NCBI GenBank assembly: GCA_030247855.1
Contig: JAPDRN010000003.1
Span: 62,001-126,000 of the forward strand
Reading direction: 5' to 3'
DNA length: 64,000 nucleotides
DNA from: Knufia peltigerae
Lineage: Eukaryota; Ascomycota; Eurotiomycetes; Chaetothyriales; Trichomeriaceae
Made by a program: the position numbers and the translations under genes. The notes below the pieces were generated by a model. That model had not been told where the DNA came from. It saw nothing but the letters and a program-made list of their open reading frames with translations, and ran no database searches. Below are positions 54,377 through 64,000 of this stretch, in pieces (positions within the stretch are counted from its first letter, which is position 1; every line of letters begins with the position of its first letter).

Positions 54377-55501
54377 ATGGCCTCCTCTGATAGTAATGAT
54401 GAGTACGTTGTGACTCGCCCTGGAGCCCTCCATTGGTACTCGAACCCATCATGGCTAACGTTCCTCTCCCCAAACAGGTTCCCACCTGTCCGAGCGTGCA
54501 TCTTCGACATGGACGGTCTCCTGATCGACTCGGAGGACGCCTACACCGTCGTCACCAACACCATCCTCCGCGAGAACGGCCGGCCCGACCTCCCCTGGCA
54601 CATCAAGGCCCAACTGCAAGGCCGGCCGGGGCCCGCCGCGGGCAAGATCTTTCACGAGTGGGCGCAGTTGCCCATCACCCACGACGAGTTCATGAAGAGG
54701 CAGGTCGAACTGCAGGCCGAGGCCTTCAGGAACTGCAAACCCCTACCGGGCGTGGAGAACCTGCTGCGGCGGCTGCAGGACGCCCGCACCACCTCGCACG
54801 GCGCGGCGAGTCCGGCGGCCGGGGGGAACAAGGTCCAGCTGGCCCTGGCCACGAGTTCGCACTCGAGGAACTACGAGATCAAGACCAAAAGGTTGAGGGA
54901 CCTGTTCGACGTCTTCCCCGAGAGGCACAAGATCCTGGGCGACGACCACCGCATCCCCAAGGGCCGGGGCAAACCCCTACCCGACATATACCTCCTGGCC
55001 CTCGAGGCCATCAACGAGACCGTCATGACCGAGGGGCAAGGGGAGAGGCCCATCGAGCCCCGCGAGTGTCTGGTGTTTGAAGACAGCGTCCCGGGGGCAG
55101 AGGCGGGGAGACGGGCGGGGATGCGCGTCGTGTGGTGTCCGCACCCGGGTCTGCGTGACGTCTACTCGGGCAGGGAAGAGGAGGTGCTCGCGGGAAGGAC
55201 GGGGGAGCACAAGGAAGACGATCTAGATCACACGCAGGGCATACCGCTGGCCGGAAGTCCTGGACACGTAGGGGAGATTGGAGATGGGTGGGCAGAGATG
55301 TTGGAATCTCTGGAGGACTTTGACTTTCTGCGGTACGGCATCAGTTTGTCCGACGCACGATATACTTCTGAGAACGGCCAGCCTGCACTGGACGGGACGA
55401 CTGATAAAGAGTTGGAAGAAATGACTGCGCTTGCAGACGGAAAGAAACACGCAAAGGAAGAGCCGTCACCATCAAAGACACCGGTTCCGCACTTGACATG
55501 A
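54377..55501 (+). CDS. HAD-superfamily phosphatase (pseudouridine-5'-phosphatase/HDHD1 type)
   Basis: Two exons, 54377-54402 and 54478-55501, 349 residues. The 75-nt intron (GTACGT, branch CTAAC, acceptor AAACAG) is a multiple of three with no stop, so an unspliced form would also translate. Motif I is ACIFDMDGLLIDSED with Asp19 and Asp21, motif II is ALATSSHSR, motif III the Lys in GKPLPDIYL, and motif IV is CLVFEDSVPGAEAGRRAGM. The helical cap between motifs I and II fits subclass IA enzymes such as HDHD1 and yeast Gpp/Dog-type phosphatases, which act on small phosphomonoesters; the exact substrate is unknown. The C-terminal ~110 residues are an acidic extension ending with a FDFLRYG segment. 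The catalytic part is strikingly GC-rich (codons ending in C/G), unlike the 3' end of the same gene. Confidence 0.9.
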   Translation: MASSDSNDEYVVTRPGALHWYSNPSWLTFLSPNRFPPVRACIFDMDGLLIDSEDAYTVVTNTILRENGRPDLPWHIKAQLQGRPGPAAGKIFHEWAQLPITHDEFMKRQVELQAEAFRNCKPLPGVENLLRRLQDARTTSHGAASPAAGGNKVQLALATSSHSRNYEIKTKRLRDLFDVFPERHKILGDDHRIPKGRGKPLPDIYLLALEAINETVMTEGQGERPIEPRECLVFEDSVPGAEAGRRAGMRVVWCPHPGLRDVYSGREEEVLAGRTGEHKEDDLDHTQGIPLAGSPGHVGEIGDGWAEMLESLEDFDFLRYGISLSDARYTSENGQPALDGTTDKELEEMTALADGKKHAKEEPSPSKTPVPHLT

Positions 55502-55565
55502 AGAGAAGCTGCTCTGTTTGATATAGCCCAATGGCGCATGTCCAAAACAATAGTACATATTGTTC

Positions 55566-56568
55566 TCAATCGTCAGATCTGAGCAGTGGTGTCTGTTCCG
55601 TAGCGACAGTGTCTCCACTAGCGGCCGCCATTCTTGATTGCAACTCCTTCTTCTCGCGTCTTCGATGCATGATCTCAAAGTAGCTGCCCATGACTAGCAA
55701 GGTTCCTTGCAAACATCCCGTCACCACGTAGACGCCCCATGCGCTCCAGCCTTCACTGCCCAATCTTGCTGCTAGACTGGCCGCCCACACGAAGCTGCCC
55801 GGGGTTTGTATGCACATCATTGGTATGCTGAGGCTGCCCACTCTCTTGAGTCTGAACGTGGTATATATCTGCGGGAAGTATTGGATGGATGCGAGGACGG
55901 TGGAGAAGATGCCCAGGAAATTGGCCCAGCCTTGTGCATGTTCTGGTCTCGCATAGACGAACCAGAAGCTCAGGATCGCAATGACCACGGCATGGAGAAC
56001 TGAGATGGCGGTCACCGTGAGCGCGGTACGGTACGAGGGGGCGAGGTCGTCTTTCGGAGGATCGTCTTGGTCATCGGTAAGAGGATTGCTCGTCCGAGGG
56101 AAGAAGATGAGGAAAAGCAAGAGGCTGCAAAACAGTCAGTTATACTTTTGCGACGGCCAGAACTAGGGACGGAACTTTACATGACGGTAAAACAACTCCA
56201 TTGTACACCGACCTGCGCGATGCCCAACATGCCCGCCACGCACGGGAAAGAATCAACATCTCGACAACATGCGACGTCGACTCGAGATTTCGGTAGTACG
56301 AGTATGTTGGCAAAGGCACATGTGCCGCTCGTCGTGCCGAGGAGGACAAAGTAGGGAGACAATCCGTAACTGCTACGGAGGCGGATGATGCGAATGTGTT
56401 GAGGGAGATAGGAGACGAGTATGCCGATGAGAATGAACCTGCGTTCGGAGTGTCAGCAGAAACGTGCCTTTGCGCAAGGACAAGATGAGAGGTGCATGGA
56501 TTGACATACAGGCTGAGACCGAAGTTGGCGTAGCTCACATTCGAGAGCTCCTCGCACCGAGGATCCAT
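55566..56568 (-). CDS. PQ-loop repeat membrane protein
   Basis: Three exons on the minus strand: 56568-56510, 56438-56181 and 56124-55566, 291 residues. The joins give FGLSL-FILIGILVSYLPQHIRIIR and FTV-ILLLFLIFFPRTSNP. Two PQ-loop motifs are visible: SYLPQHIRIIRLRSSYGLSP in the first half and QYFPQIYTTFRLKRVGSLSIP in the second, each within a three-helix bundle. With the linking helix this makes about seven membrane segments (others include AISVLHAVVIAILSFWFVY and VWAASLAARL). The C-terminal tail is charged and ends near EQTPLLR. PQ-loop proteins of this size include vacuolar or lysosomal amino-acid exporters (cystinosin, Ypq/PQLC2) and relatives. A TPLL-type dileucine near the end would fit vacuolar sorting, which is inference. 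Confidence 0.88.
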
Positions 56569-57393
56569 TGTTCGAGAAGATGACCGACGACGGCGGTTAA
56601 CAGTTGAAGGGTGAGTAGTGGAATCAGGATCCGTCGACACTATTCGGCAGAGATCATGACTGGCAGGTCGATGGTCCGCAGGAGGGATGAATACTAGGAT
56701 GTGCTGCACTTTGTTGTGTCGTGTTGTAATTGCGCTGTTGTAGTGATGTTGATGTTCCAGGACGAGTTTAGGCTGCAACTGATGATAGTGAGAAGTCGCA
56801 GCCTCGTGGGGAATCCGCAGATGATGTCACTTGACTTGAAAGGTACGTAGCGCAAGGCTGAGCGTCATGATCGTCTCCTTTTTCCTTAGTGCCGGTGGTG
56901 GATTTAACTGTAGGTATTTTGGACTCCGTAAATCAAAGATGCCGAGTACCATGATGGTTGACCTCTCATAAATATGTCATGGTCGCTCATATCAAGGTAT
57001 GAATTTGGATCTACAGACAAACCACTCGTCTCAATGCATCTTGAACCAGAGAACAACGACAAGTTGTCCAGGGCGGCCATACAAGACCCCAAAGCTCCGC
57101 TGCCATTTTGTCCCAGAACAAGACATTTGCAACCATGAAGGCCCGTCCATGGTTCAAAGCTATGTGGCTGCACAGAAAACACACATGTGTACTGCTTCCG
57201 GCATATGGTCGTCGGACCTGGAACGAGACAAAGAGCAACAGTACAATAACACCTCACCTACCTTTTTCATTATCTGCAGTGTGCTACTGCTTGGATTCAC
57301 TTTTGAAAGGAGTGACGATCAAGTAAGACTTGTCGTGACAGTCCTCTTAACTTCCCTTCACTAACAGATGCGTGCGCGTCACGCTTCCCCTCC
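56569..57393. other. Intergenic between divergent genes
   Basis: About 825 bases with no supported gene, serving the PQ-loop gene and the secreted protein gene. Confidence 0.4.
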
Positions 57394-57400
57394 TATAAAT
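57394..57400 (+). promoter_or_regulatory. TATA box (TATAAAT)
   Basis: TATAAAT, 186 nt before the start codon of the secreted Cys-rich protein. Confidence 0.6.
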
Positions 57401-57481
57401 CTTTCGTCTTGACCAATTTCTGAATATCAACAACACAACCACTTCTTCCTCAAAGTGCTCTTACAACAATAGCTAAGCCTC

Positions 57482-57540
57482 GTGAGTAAGTTGGATCTCC
57501 CCTCCGGACTTGGCAAACAATATTAATCTCGCGCGTTCAG
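57482..57540 (+). other. Probable leader intron of the secreted protein gene
   Basis: GTGAGT donor at 57482 and GCGTTCAG acceptor at 57533-57540 bound a 59-nt segment inside the presumed 5' leader, with TTAAT as a possible branch site. Confidence 0.45.
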
Positions 57541-57579
57541 TAGATCTGAAATCTCACAAGGTCCAACGAAAGCCCCAAA

Positions 57580-58006
57580 ATGAAGATCTCGGCGTTCTTT
57601 GCTGTCGTGGTCGCCACACTCTTTACTTCGGTCATTGCAGGTGAACCTGGTTCACACGACGCCAACGACATGTGTTACAACACCTGCGAAGCGAACAAGG
57701 GCATCAAGAATGGCATGGACATTGCTTCTCCGGCATGTGCAGGTTTGACGGGCAAGATGTGCGAACAAAGCTGCTGGTGGTAAGTTTGGGTCTTCTTCTG
57801 TGACAGACCACGATCGCTAAAGTACTGTCTTGCATAGTGATACGACCAAGAGCCATCCTGAAGGCATCATGAGCTGCAACAACAAGAAACTGCCTGCCTG
57901 CAGTGCCGACACTATCCTCAAAACCTGCCAGGCTGGACTCCCCAGTGCGTGGCATTGCTGGTGTCAGGGAACTTGGAGTGATTGGGGAAAGGATTGCGAT
58001 CTGTGA
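57580..58006 (+). CDS. Secreted 12-cysteine protein (effector-like)
   Basis: Two exons, 57580-57779 and 57838-58006, 122 residues. The intron (GTAAGT to TGCATAG) joins EQSCW-CDTTKSHPEG in frame. Residues 1-20 are a good signal peptide (MKISAFFAVVVATLFTSVIA). The mature part of about 100 residues has 12 cysteines, an even number, suited to six disulphides. They fall into two similar halves, each closing with a CWC motif: MCEQSCWC and SAWHCWCQG. This looks like an internal duplication that has diverged. Small size, a signal peptide, many Cys, a TATA promoter and a gene-poor location are the usual marks of secreted fungal effectors or antimicrobial proteins. I do not recognise a named family such as hydrophobin, CFEM or LysM: the spacing and hydrophobicity do not fit. 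No function can be claimed. Confidence 0.72.
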
Positions 58007-60892
58007 TTCCACCATTGATATTGGTATCATCGCAAAACCGATAATCCAGTCAGGAGTCTAGAAGTTTGGAGATTTCGGAATGATAACACATTGATGAGAG
58101 TATGAATCTTCCAGGAGAAACATCGAGAAATCACCGACAGTCAGTAGAAGTTGACTCAAAACATGATCTTGATTCAGACGGATACAAGATAAGAAATTCA
58201 GACCATTACGCACAATCATTGCTTTGTTCGCCGTGTACCTCTTCAGTAACAGTGATGGCATAGATACCTCATAATTTTTGGCCTTGGCCGTAAGACCTTT
58301 GAACCCTAAAAGACTTGACATGTCAGAGGACTATTGGCGACATAAGGATACACACACATTTGTTAGTACGTATATGGATGACCTGTTCCCGTACAATTAC
58401 TGTCGGGAATTCACTCTCAAAGCCGTGGAGTCGATACTGATAGAAGGAATGTCATTACAAAAGTGAGGTACAGGATGACTAAGATAAAGGTACATTTGGT
58501 GTACAACAAATCACCCACACCGAGTACATCAGATGTATTGTATGTACAGTGCAGTAACCACATATAACATGTGGAGTGGGTACTAAGCCAGATTTGGACA
58601 AACAAACCATACAAAAGCCAACACGATTTGCACAACCCCGGTACTCACACAAAGTACCAGTACGAGTGGACTTGCTTTAGCCCGAGGCCAGAGGAGGCAT
58701 GGAAGTTGTCTTGGTACGGGGAGTACAAGTACTGTTATGTTATGTACATGGGGGAAAACTTCCGTTCCTTGGGTAGTCGCGCCGATTACCCACCACCAAT
58801 CCTTTTATCCCTTTTATCGATAAGAAGCCACACTTCATACCTAAAATGGTTTGGGCTGTGAGGCTCCGAAAATAAACTCCCGTTGTTTTTATCCAACATC
58901 AGTCGAGCCACCACCAACCCCCCCCCCCTTTTTTTTCTATTCCAGTACTTGTCTTGAGATCTTTCAAAGCGACCGCCGACGAGGGGGCCTTGTCCATCTT
59001 GTATCCGTATGGTGACCTTATCACCGTACCGGATGGAAAGTCGACTAGTTTGCATTCCCCTCCTCCCTAGCAAGTACGTACTCATCCAAACTGTACAACT
59101 TGCTATCTGTACGAGCATCACTCTGGTCGATCTTCTTTGTCCCAGGAATGTACTGTAGCATGAATTTCTCTACATGTTTTGTATTCACATTCCCGTAGTA
59201 GTCACCTTCAATACCTCCCTCCACCACCTCCCTCGACCGACACAACTCACCCTTTCGGAAGGAGATTTCCATTACTGTAGACAACCACGGCGTAGTTCAC
59301 AACTGTGATTCTGGGGCTCTCGTGAAGTCCCGTACGGGTACGAGTCATCCAATCAAAGCAACACAAAGCCCAAGTCTCTACTCCACTTTCGTCTTGGACC
59401 CCCCTTTCCGACCAGGGCCCTGGTCATCCGTACAACAAGTCGGATCGAGTGATTCTGCATTAGTGGCCGCGTCCGTCGACGAAGCCCTCAATCGACACCC
59501 CCGAACGAGGCGCCTCTTCAAGCCTATCAACCCCTCCCCCGTTGGATACCCTGCACTCACCATCGAACAGGTCGGCGAAAACATGAGCCACTCGATGAGC
59601 CCTGACAAAATTATCTGGATTTAGTGAATCCTCGCTCCCTAACCGAATTGTGGGATGGGGGATCTTCCATGTCACATTCTTGCCGGCGCCCACTAGTCAC
59701 ACACCAGCTCCCTCCGTCGTGCTCGATGGCCGACGGGGGTCGTCCTTTTCACCCTTGTCAACCACGCGAGACGCCACGCCTACAGTACAATACCCCGACG
59801 CCCATCACCCATGTCCTGCGTCTGGGCCTCTCGCGAATGGGCCAAGCACGCCCGGGGGGGAAAGGACTAGTATTGATCATCCTCCCCCCCCTGGTGAGGT
59901 ATCTCTGGCTTCTGGCCTTTTTCATCGCGCACGTCACTGCGAGTCCACGATCCCTCGAAGGTCAAGGTTTGGATTCAAAACACGCTACGGTGACATGATC
60001 GGAAAAACATCACCACCCTCACCACCACCACCAACGTCAATTGTTTCCTTTCTACGAGTCCCATTGCGCTAAGAAGACCATCACACTTCCCACCTCTGAA
60101 ATGCAGACGCGAAGTCCCCACCAAGCCTCAGCGGACGCGCCAGAGCGGACGAGGACGCCCTTGACCAAATTCACTCGCCTTCTCGGTTGGCTGATCTTTG
60201 CTTGCCCCATGACGTCGCACGATCTCGTTGATGGCTTTCTGTGCTAACCGTGCCTGAGTGGGGTTTTGCGCTTTTCTTTTTATCCTTTCGTGGCCACTTG
60301 ACTATGTTTAGTTCACCCACGGTTGACACTTTTACACGAGTGGACACGGTACTCGCACTTAGTTGCCCAGCGGACGCCCTAGGGTTGTGCCGTTGACTCT
60401 TCCATCACATCCCAAACCAACATCTGGACTTGGGATGGAACACTGGTCGACGCGTATGTTGCAAGCCATCACATTGACACTTGCGAGGAATTCTGGGGCC
60501 CCTCTGCCTCTCCCTCTACTCTCCAACCCCAAGGGCATACTGTCGGCGGTAGATTCGCCCCCCGGTGGCTCTTGATGAGCAGTGGTGGTTTCTGCCACAT
60601 TCTGTGGTCATGCTCTTCATACTCACCCTTCCCTGACACTCGACAATCTCAAATGCGATCTAGAAAATCAGACCATCGTTGTCTGCTGATTAAGAATGTT
60701 CATTATCTGGCGTAATTTGGAAATGATGTAGTGTAGTTCCATGATCAATGTCATCTAGTCCATAACCTAGCAGTATCAGTTTCAGCTCAATTTACCCTCC
60801 TCGCGTTATGAGACATATCCTTCTCAAAATGAAAAACACGCTCATGTGTCATGACTCGTAATGTCAACCTCTAGGAGCCGTATTAGACATTC
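58007..60892. other. 2.9-kb gene-poor stretch
   Basis: No convincing gene. There is a C11T8 tract at 58918-58936 and GC-rich patches at 59400-59600 and 59680-59890 where all frames are partly open. A 75-codon minus-strand ATG frame (59272-59045) is the best small candidate, without domain support. Confidence 0.4.
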
Positions 60893-61583
60893 TCAACCAC
60901 GATGGGAAGCACCTTGGAGTTCGGGCCTGTGCTTGTTGTTCAGATGAGCGTAGAGCTCATCCCGAGTGGGAAATTTTTTCTTGCAGTGAGGACACTCGTA
61001 TTTTGAGCCAGAGCGAGATATCATGTCGTTAGAGCCATGATGTGACACATTGGAGTGTTTCCTCGACCTCTTTTTATGTGTGTCCAAGTACCGTGGAGCC
61101 TTGAACACCATGCCACAAGTGTCGCAAAAGGGGGTAGGGTATGCCCCCAATTCATCCCTGATGTGCCTGACGAGGTTGCTGTTGGCGGAATTGGACATGT
61201 TCCCGTAGGACCTCCCGCATCCGCACAATGCGATGTGGTTGGCTTGACCAGGGTAGGCTCTCAGCTTAATGTCTGTGACTACATCAGCGTTTTGACTCAG
61301 GACATGTCAGCGACTTGGTCGTACGGTGTTTCCATCCTGGAGGAAGGAGGATGTACCCAGAACCTCTGCTGTTCAGAATATTTGGAGGTCCTGCATGCTG
61401 ACCATTGTAACCACTTCCAGCATTCTCAGGTGACGGGAAAGAGTCGACAGAGTCTTCGGTGAGTTCAAGACTCTCCAAACGGGTGCCGCAGAGGTGGCAG
61501 ATAAAAGCGCCGGAACTGAAGTCAAAGCCGACGGTTGGAAATGTGCCGTCAAGACACTGTGGGCAGCTCCATACTTGCTCCAT
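60893..61583 (-). CDS. Zinc-ribbon plus C2H2 zinc-finger protein
   Basis: Two exons on the minus strand: 61583-61325 and 61272-60893, about 212 residues. The proposed 52-nt intron has donor GTACGA, branch CTGAT and acceptor GTCACAG, and gives LPPGWKH-HIKLRAYPGQANHIALC. The N-terminus has a zinc-ribbon-like pair of CxxC knuckles (WSCPQCLDGT and FICHLCGTRLES). The second exon has a short CGCGRSY...LVRHIRD finger-like segment, then PFCDTCGMVFKAPRYLDTHKKRSRKH and YECPHCKKKFPTRDELYAHLNNKH, two C2H2 fingers of good form. This points to a small nucleic-acid-binding or regulatory protein. I know of no named orthologue. The splice site is my choice among several; other acceptors change a few residues only. 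Confidence 0.62.
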
Positions 61584-63308
61584 GATGATATTGCTTTGAG
61601 CAGAACAAAAAAGTCGGCCAGCGACAGCTTCGAGACCTCTTGACGTGCAAATGAGAAGGGGTGAGAGAAGAAATACTTGTCAACCCGCCGACAGTGATTA
61701 AAGCCTGTATTTCTTGACATTCTTCGAAGCGGTGTGAACGTGAAGACGGGGGTGCGAGAACCCTCCCAGCAGGGCATGATGCCATGAGGGGTGTTGCAGG
61801 TAACAGGGTTGTTGGTGAGTCCGTTGCTCGCTTTGACTTTGCCTCAAATGGTAATCGCCGAAGGGCGGGTAACAGTATTGACGACGGGGCCAAGGCAAGT
61901 GTAGGATGTTCGAGGTTGCGGATACAGGGCAAGGGAGGCACGCCCTCTGCGAGCGTCATCCAAGTCAGGTGTCTCCGGGGAACTGTGAATCATTTAGCTC
62001 GTCCTTTCACGTATCAGTCCATGTGACAACCTCCCCATAGGTCGTCACCAGAAGTGATAATGAGAGAGAGGTAGAATTTCCTTTGTGAGAAATACCGACG
62101 CTCCTCCCAAAGCTTGTCTCTTGAAGGATAGCAATGGCACGCTCAGTGCATGTGGATCAGCATGTCTCCCATGAGCGTCGGCGTAGGGTGTGCATAAATC
62201 AGTCATTTAGCTTATGCAAAGTCCGGGTGGCATGTCCACGGGTCACTTAGTCAGGTTGAGGAGGGTCAAACACCAGATCAATGACCGCCAGGACTCGAAA
62301 GGCGGGACACCGAGACATTTCCATGAATGTACCTAGGACGTATCCTGTCAGAATCAACATGAAAAAGATGTTGTCAGACCCAAAAGCTTGCCAAGGACCA
62401 GCCAAAAGGTGTAATTCTCGGTCAGCCTAGGCTGTTTTGTCAGGCAATATTTCCGACCATTTGACGAGTAGGGCTGCTGAAAGGGCTGGGCCAGTTGCCT
62501 GGCGCGGGGTTTCATGCCCCTGCCAGCCTAGGTCAAGAGCACCTATTCGTCGAGGAGAATAGAGCATTGAGTGGTGATGTAGGCCCATGCCCAGGCGAGC
62601 TTTGGTGGGCGGTAGAAGCGACAATTGTGCCAGATCTACCATATAAACACTGCGCAGGTGAAGATACTGGCGATTGTGAAAAGAAATTTCTTTCATTCTG
62701 CGTCGACGGCTGCCTTTAAGTTGATTTCTGCTCAAGCATAGCCACATCGCTCAGGAGTACCTTTTGGGTGCTTCTTCACAAGCGAAGCATGCTCGCCTAT
62801 CATGATGAAGAATAAGGGACCTTCTGTCAAGACCAAAGAACCAAACGTCGACCTGCAGGTTGTGGCTGCACTATGATGCCCTTGAAAGGAAGGCCAGGCA
62901 AGTGATAGGCTGAAGACTCGCTTACTGCTTCTTCTTGACAGATGCTGAGTGGACAAGTCGACGCCTCTATGAAGCCACGGAAGGGAGTCATCTCTCATGG
63001 ACCGATGCCGTTGGTTATTTCGCTTCCAATATCACATTCGGTTGGAGATTCTCCTGCACGATGCGCATCGCAAAGTGCAAGAGATTGCTTTTGAAGTTGG
63101 ACTTGTGGTCGATCTGGCTCTTTCTGGCACATGAAAATCGATTTCCGTTTCGCAAGAAATACTGCACCGTAGCGCCCTTTGAGGGTATGAACCGCCTGTC
63201 AGACTACGGTCGAGCACTGGATGAAATAGCGCAATGATCACTCCGAGAAGGAGAAGCAGAATATCAGATACACTCTCTATGTCAGGACAGCAATCCTCCA
63301 GCCATTCC
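61584..63308. other. 1.7-kb gene-poor stretch
   Basis: Short frames on both strands, none with domain features. It probably holds the zinc-finger gene promoter and the 3' side of the HET gene. Confidence 0.4.
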
Positions 63309-64000
63309 TTATACGATGGTAATCACCGACCTTTCCAGGTTTGTGATGTATTCATTGAAATCGTTTGTTTTTTCCGAGCCGAGACCATAGAGAAGATATG
63401 CTTGCGTCTGATCCAATCCAAATATGCCAATTCTTTCGTATTTGGCCTCAAATCGGCATGTGACTTTCTTGAGGACCAGCCCAGCAAGCTGGGTGTCAAT
63501 GTCTCCGGTAAGCCCATTCCATCCCGTGCACACGGGGAGAAGATGTACATCAACACAATGATCTGGCAATAAAGGGGTGTCGAGAAAGACTGCAGGCTCT
63601 AGCTCAGTGATTTGTTGAGATGAAGTTGCCTGCGATTTGAGTTGTAATGCATAGCAGCCATCCTCTGTGGCATAACCGTCTTGGTCATGACCCGCAATGC
63701 GTAGTTTAGCCTCGGACAGATGGCCTTCGATGTGAAGTTTCGCGGATGCAACCCCGGTCAATTCAGTCCCTACAGTTGTATTGACCTCCTTTCCGGAGAT
63801 CTTGATCAAGACTGACTCACAGCCAACAGGCCAGTGCCAAACAATCTTGGCTTCCATCGATGCCCAAGACCATGACGGCGCACGGTAATCATCTTCCACC
63901 GATCTGTATCGCACCGAGGCGGTACTGTCGGCTTGTCGGCGCCCAAGCACGTACCAGAGAAGACTAGGAGCAAGAGAGGAATTGTCCCATAGCCCGGCGA
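63309..64000 (-). CDS. HET (heterokaryon incompatibility) protein, C-terminal part, cut by window end
   Basis: The minus-strand frame is open from the window edge to a stop at 63309, about 229 residues. At the edge it reads AGLWDNSSLAPSLLWYVLGR, then YRAPSWSWASMEAKIVW: the AGLW...LLW and P(S/T)WSWAS motifs are hallmarks of the region just after the HET domain. The rest is a beta-rich C-terminal part (SAKLHIEGHLSEAKLRIAG) with a late GLVLKKV segment typical of the end of these proteins. HET proteins control programmed cell death after fusion of unlike hyphae and are numerous in Pezizomycotina. The HET domain itself would lie beyond 64000. No break is visible in the part present. Confidence 0.85.
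   Translation of the reverse strand, partial: AGLWDNSSLAPSLLWYVLGRRQADSTASVRYRSVEDDYRAPSWSWASMEAKIVWHWPVGCESVLIKISGKEVNTTVGTELTGVASAKLHIEGHLSEAKLRIAGHDQDGYATEDGCYALQLKSQATSSQQITELEPAVFLDTPLLPDHCVDVHLLPVCTGWNGLTGDIDTQLAGLVLKKVTCRFEAKYERIGIFGLDQTQAYLLYGLGSEKTNDFNEYITNLERSVITIV

Noticed and set aside
54433..55080. 215-codon overlapping frame inside the HAD gene
   Set aside because: High GC removes stop codons from all frames here; the HAD motifs lie in the other frame.
59045..59272. 75-codon minus-strand ATG frame
   Set aside because: Fair composition but no domain, promoter or splice support.

Overview
The window is nuclear DNA of a filamentous ascomycete (Pezizomycotina). The evidence is short introns (about 45 to 75 nt, GTRNGT donors, CTRAY-like branch sites), many single-exon or few-exon genes of fungal type (Mdv1, chorismate mutase, Bcp1, GMP synthase, App1, a Csx1-like RNA-binding protein, a HET protein), Ser/Pro/Gly-rich fungal orphans, and no bacterial operon signals. 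I cannot fix the class; Eurotiomycetes or Dothideomycetes would fit. No tRNA, rRNA, CRISPR array or intact transposon was seen.

Left part (1-22.4 kb): a long GNAT acetyltransferase, then a 4.5-kb gene-free stretch and leader, the three-RRM protein, an AtuA/DUF1446 hydrolase-like protein, several lineage-specific small genes (two disordered proteins, one probably frameshifted), a Clr5-like gene interrupted by an in-frame stop, an ABM-type alpha/beta-barrel protein and a small charged protein. From 22.8 to 24.7 kb open frames keep switching; this looks like one or two undescribed multi-exon genes.

Centre (25-57 kb): this is the conserved core. Divergent or convergent housekeeping genes follow each other closely: Mdv1 (mitochondrial fission), chorismate mutase (aromatic amino acids), Bcp1 (nuclear export/ribosome), GMP synthase (purines), a SHOC1/Zip2-like XPF-fold meiotic protein, a cupin protein, App1 phosphatidate phosphatase, a small conserved protein, nucleoporin Nup49 with an unusual N-terminal extension, a WRAP53-type WD40 protein, a nuclear hypothetical protein, a TPR (TTC1-like) protein, a HAD phosphatase and a PQ-loop membrane protein.

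Right part (57-64 kb): gene-poor and accessory in character, with a secreted 12-cysteine protein (effector-like), a zinc-ribbon plus C2H2 protein, and the C-terminal part of a HET (heterokaryon incompatibility) protein that runs off the window edge.

Two intergenic words recur: the nonamer TACGGAGTA/TACTCCGTA (five perfect copies found by eye, all outside recognised coding sequence) and the palindrome TACCTAGGTA (two copies). Small orphan genes tend to carry a clear TATA box about 180-205 nt before their ATG. Exon boundaries given here were worked out by hand from splice signals, reading phase and remembered family sequence; they have not been checked against transcripts.
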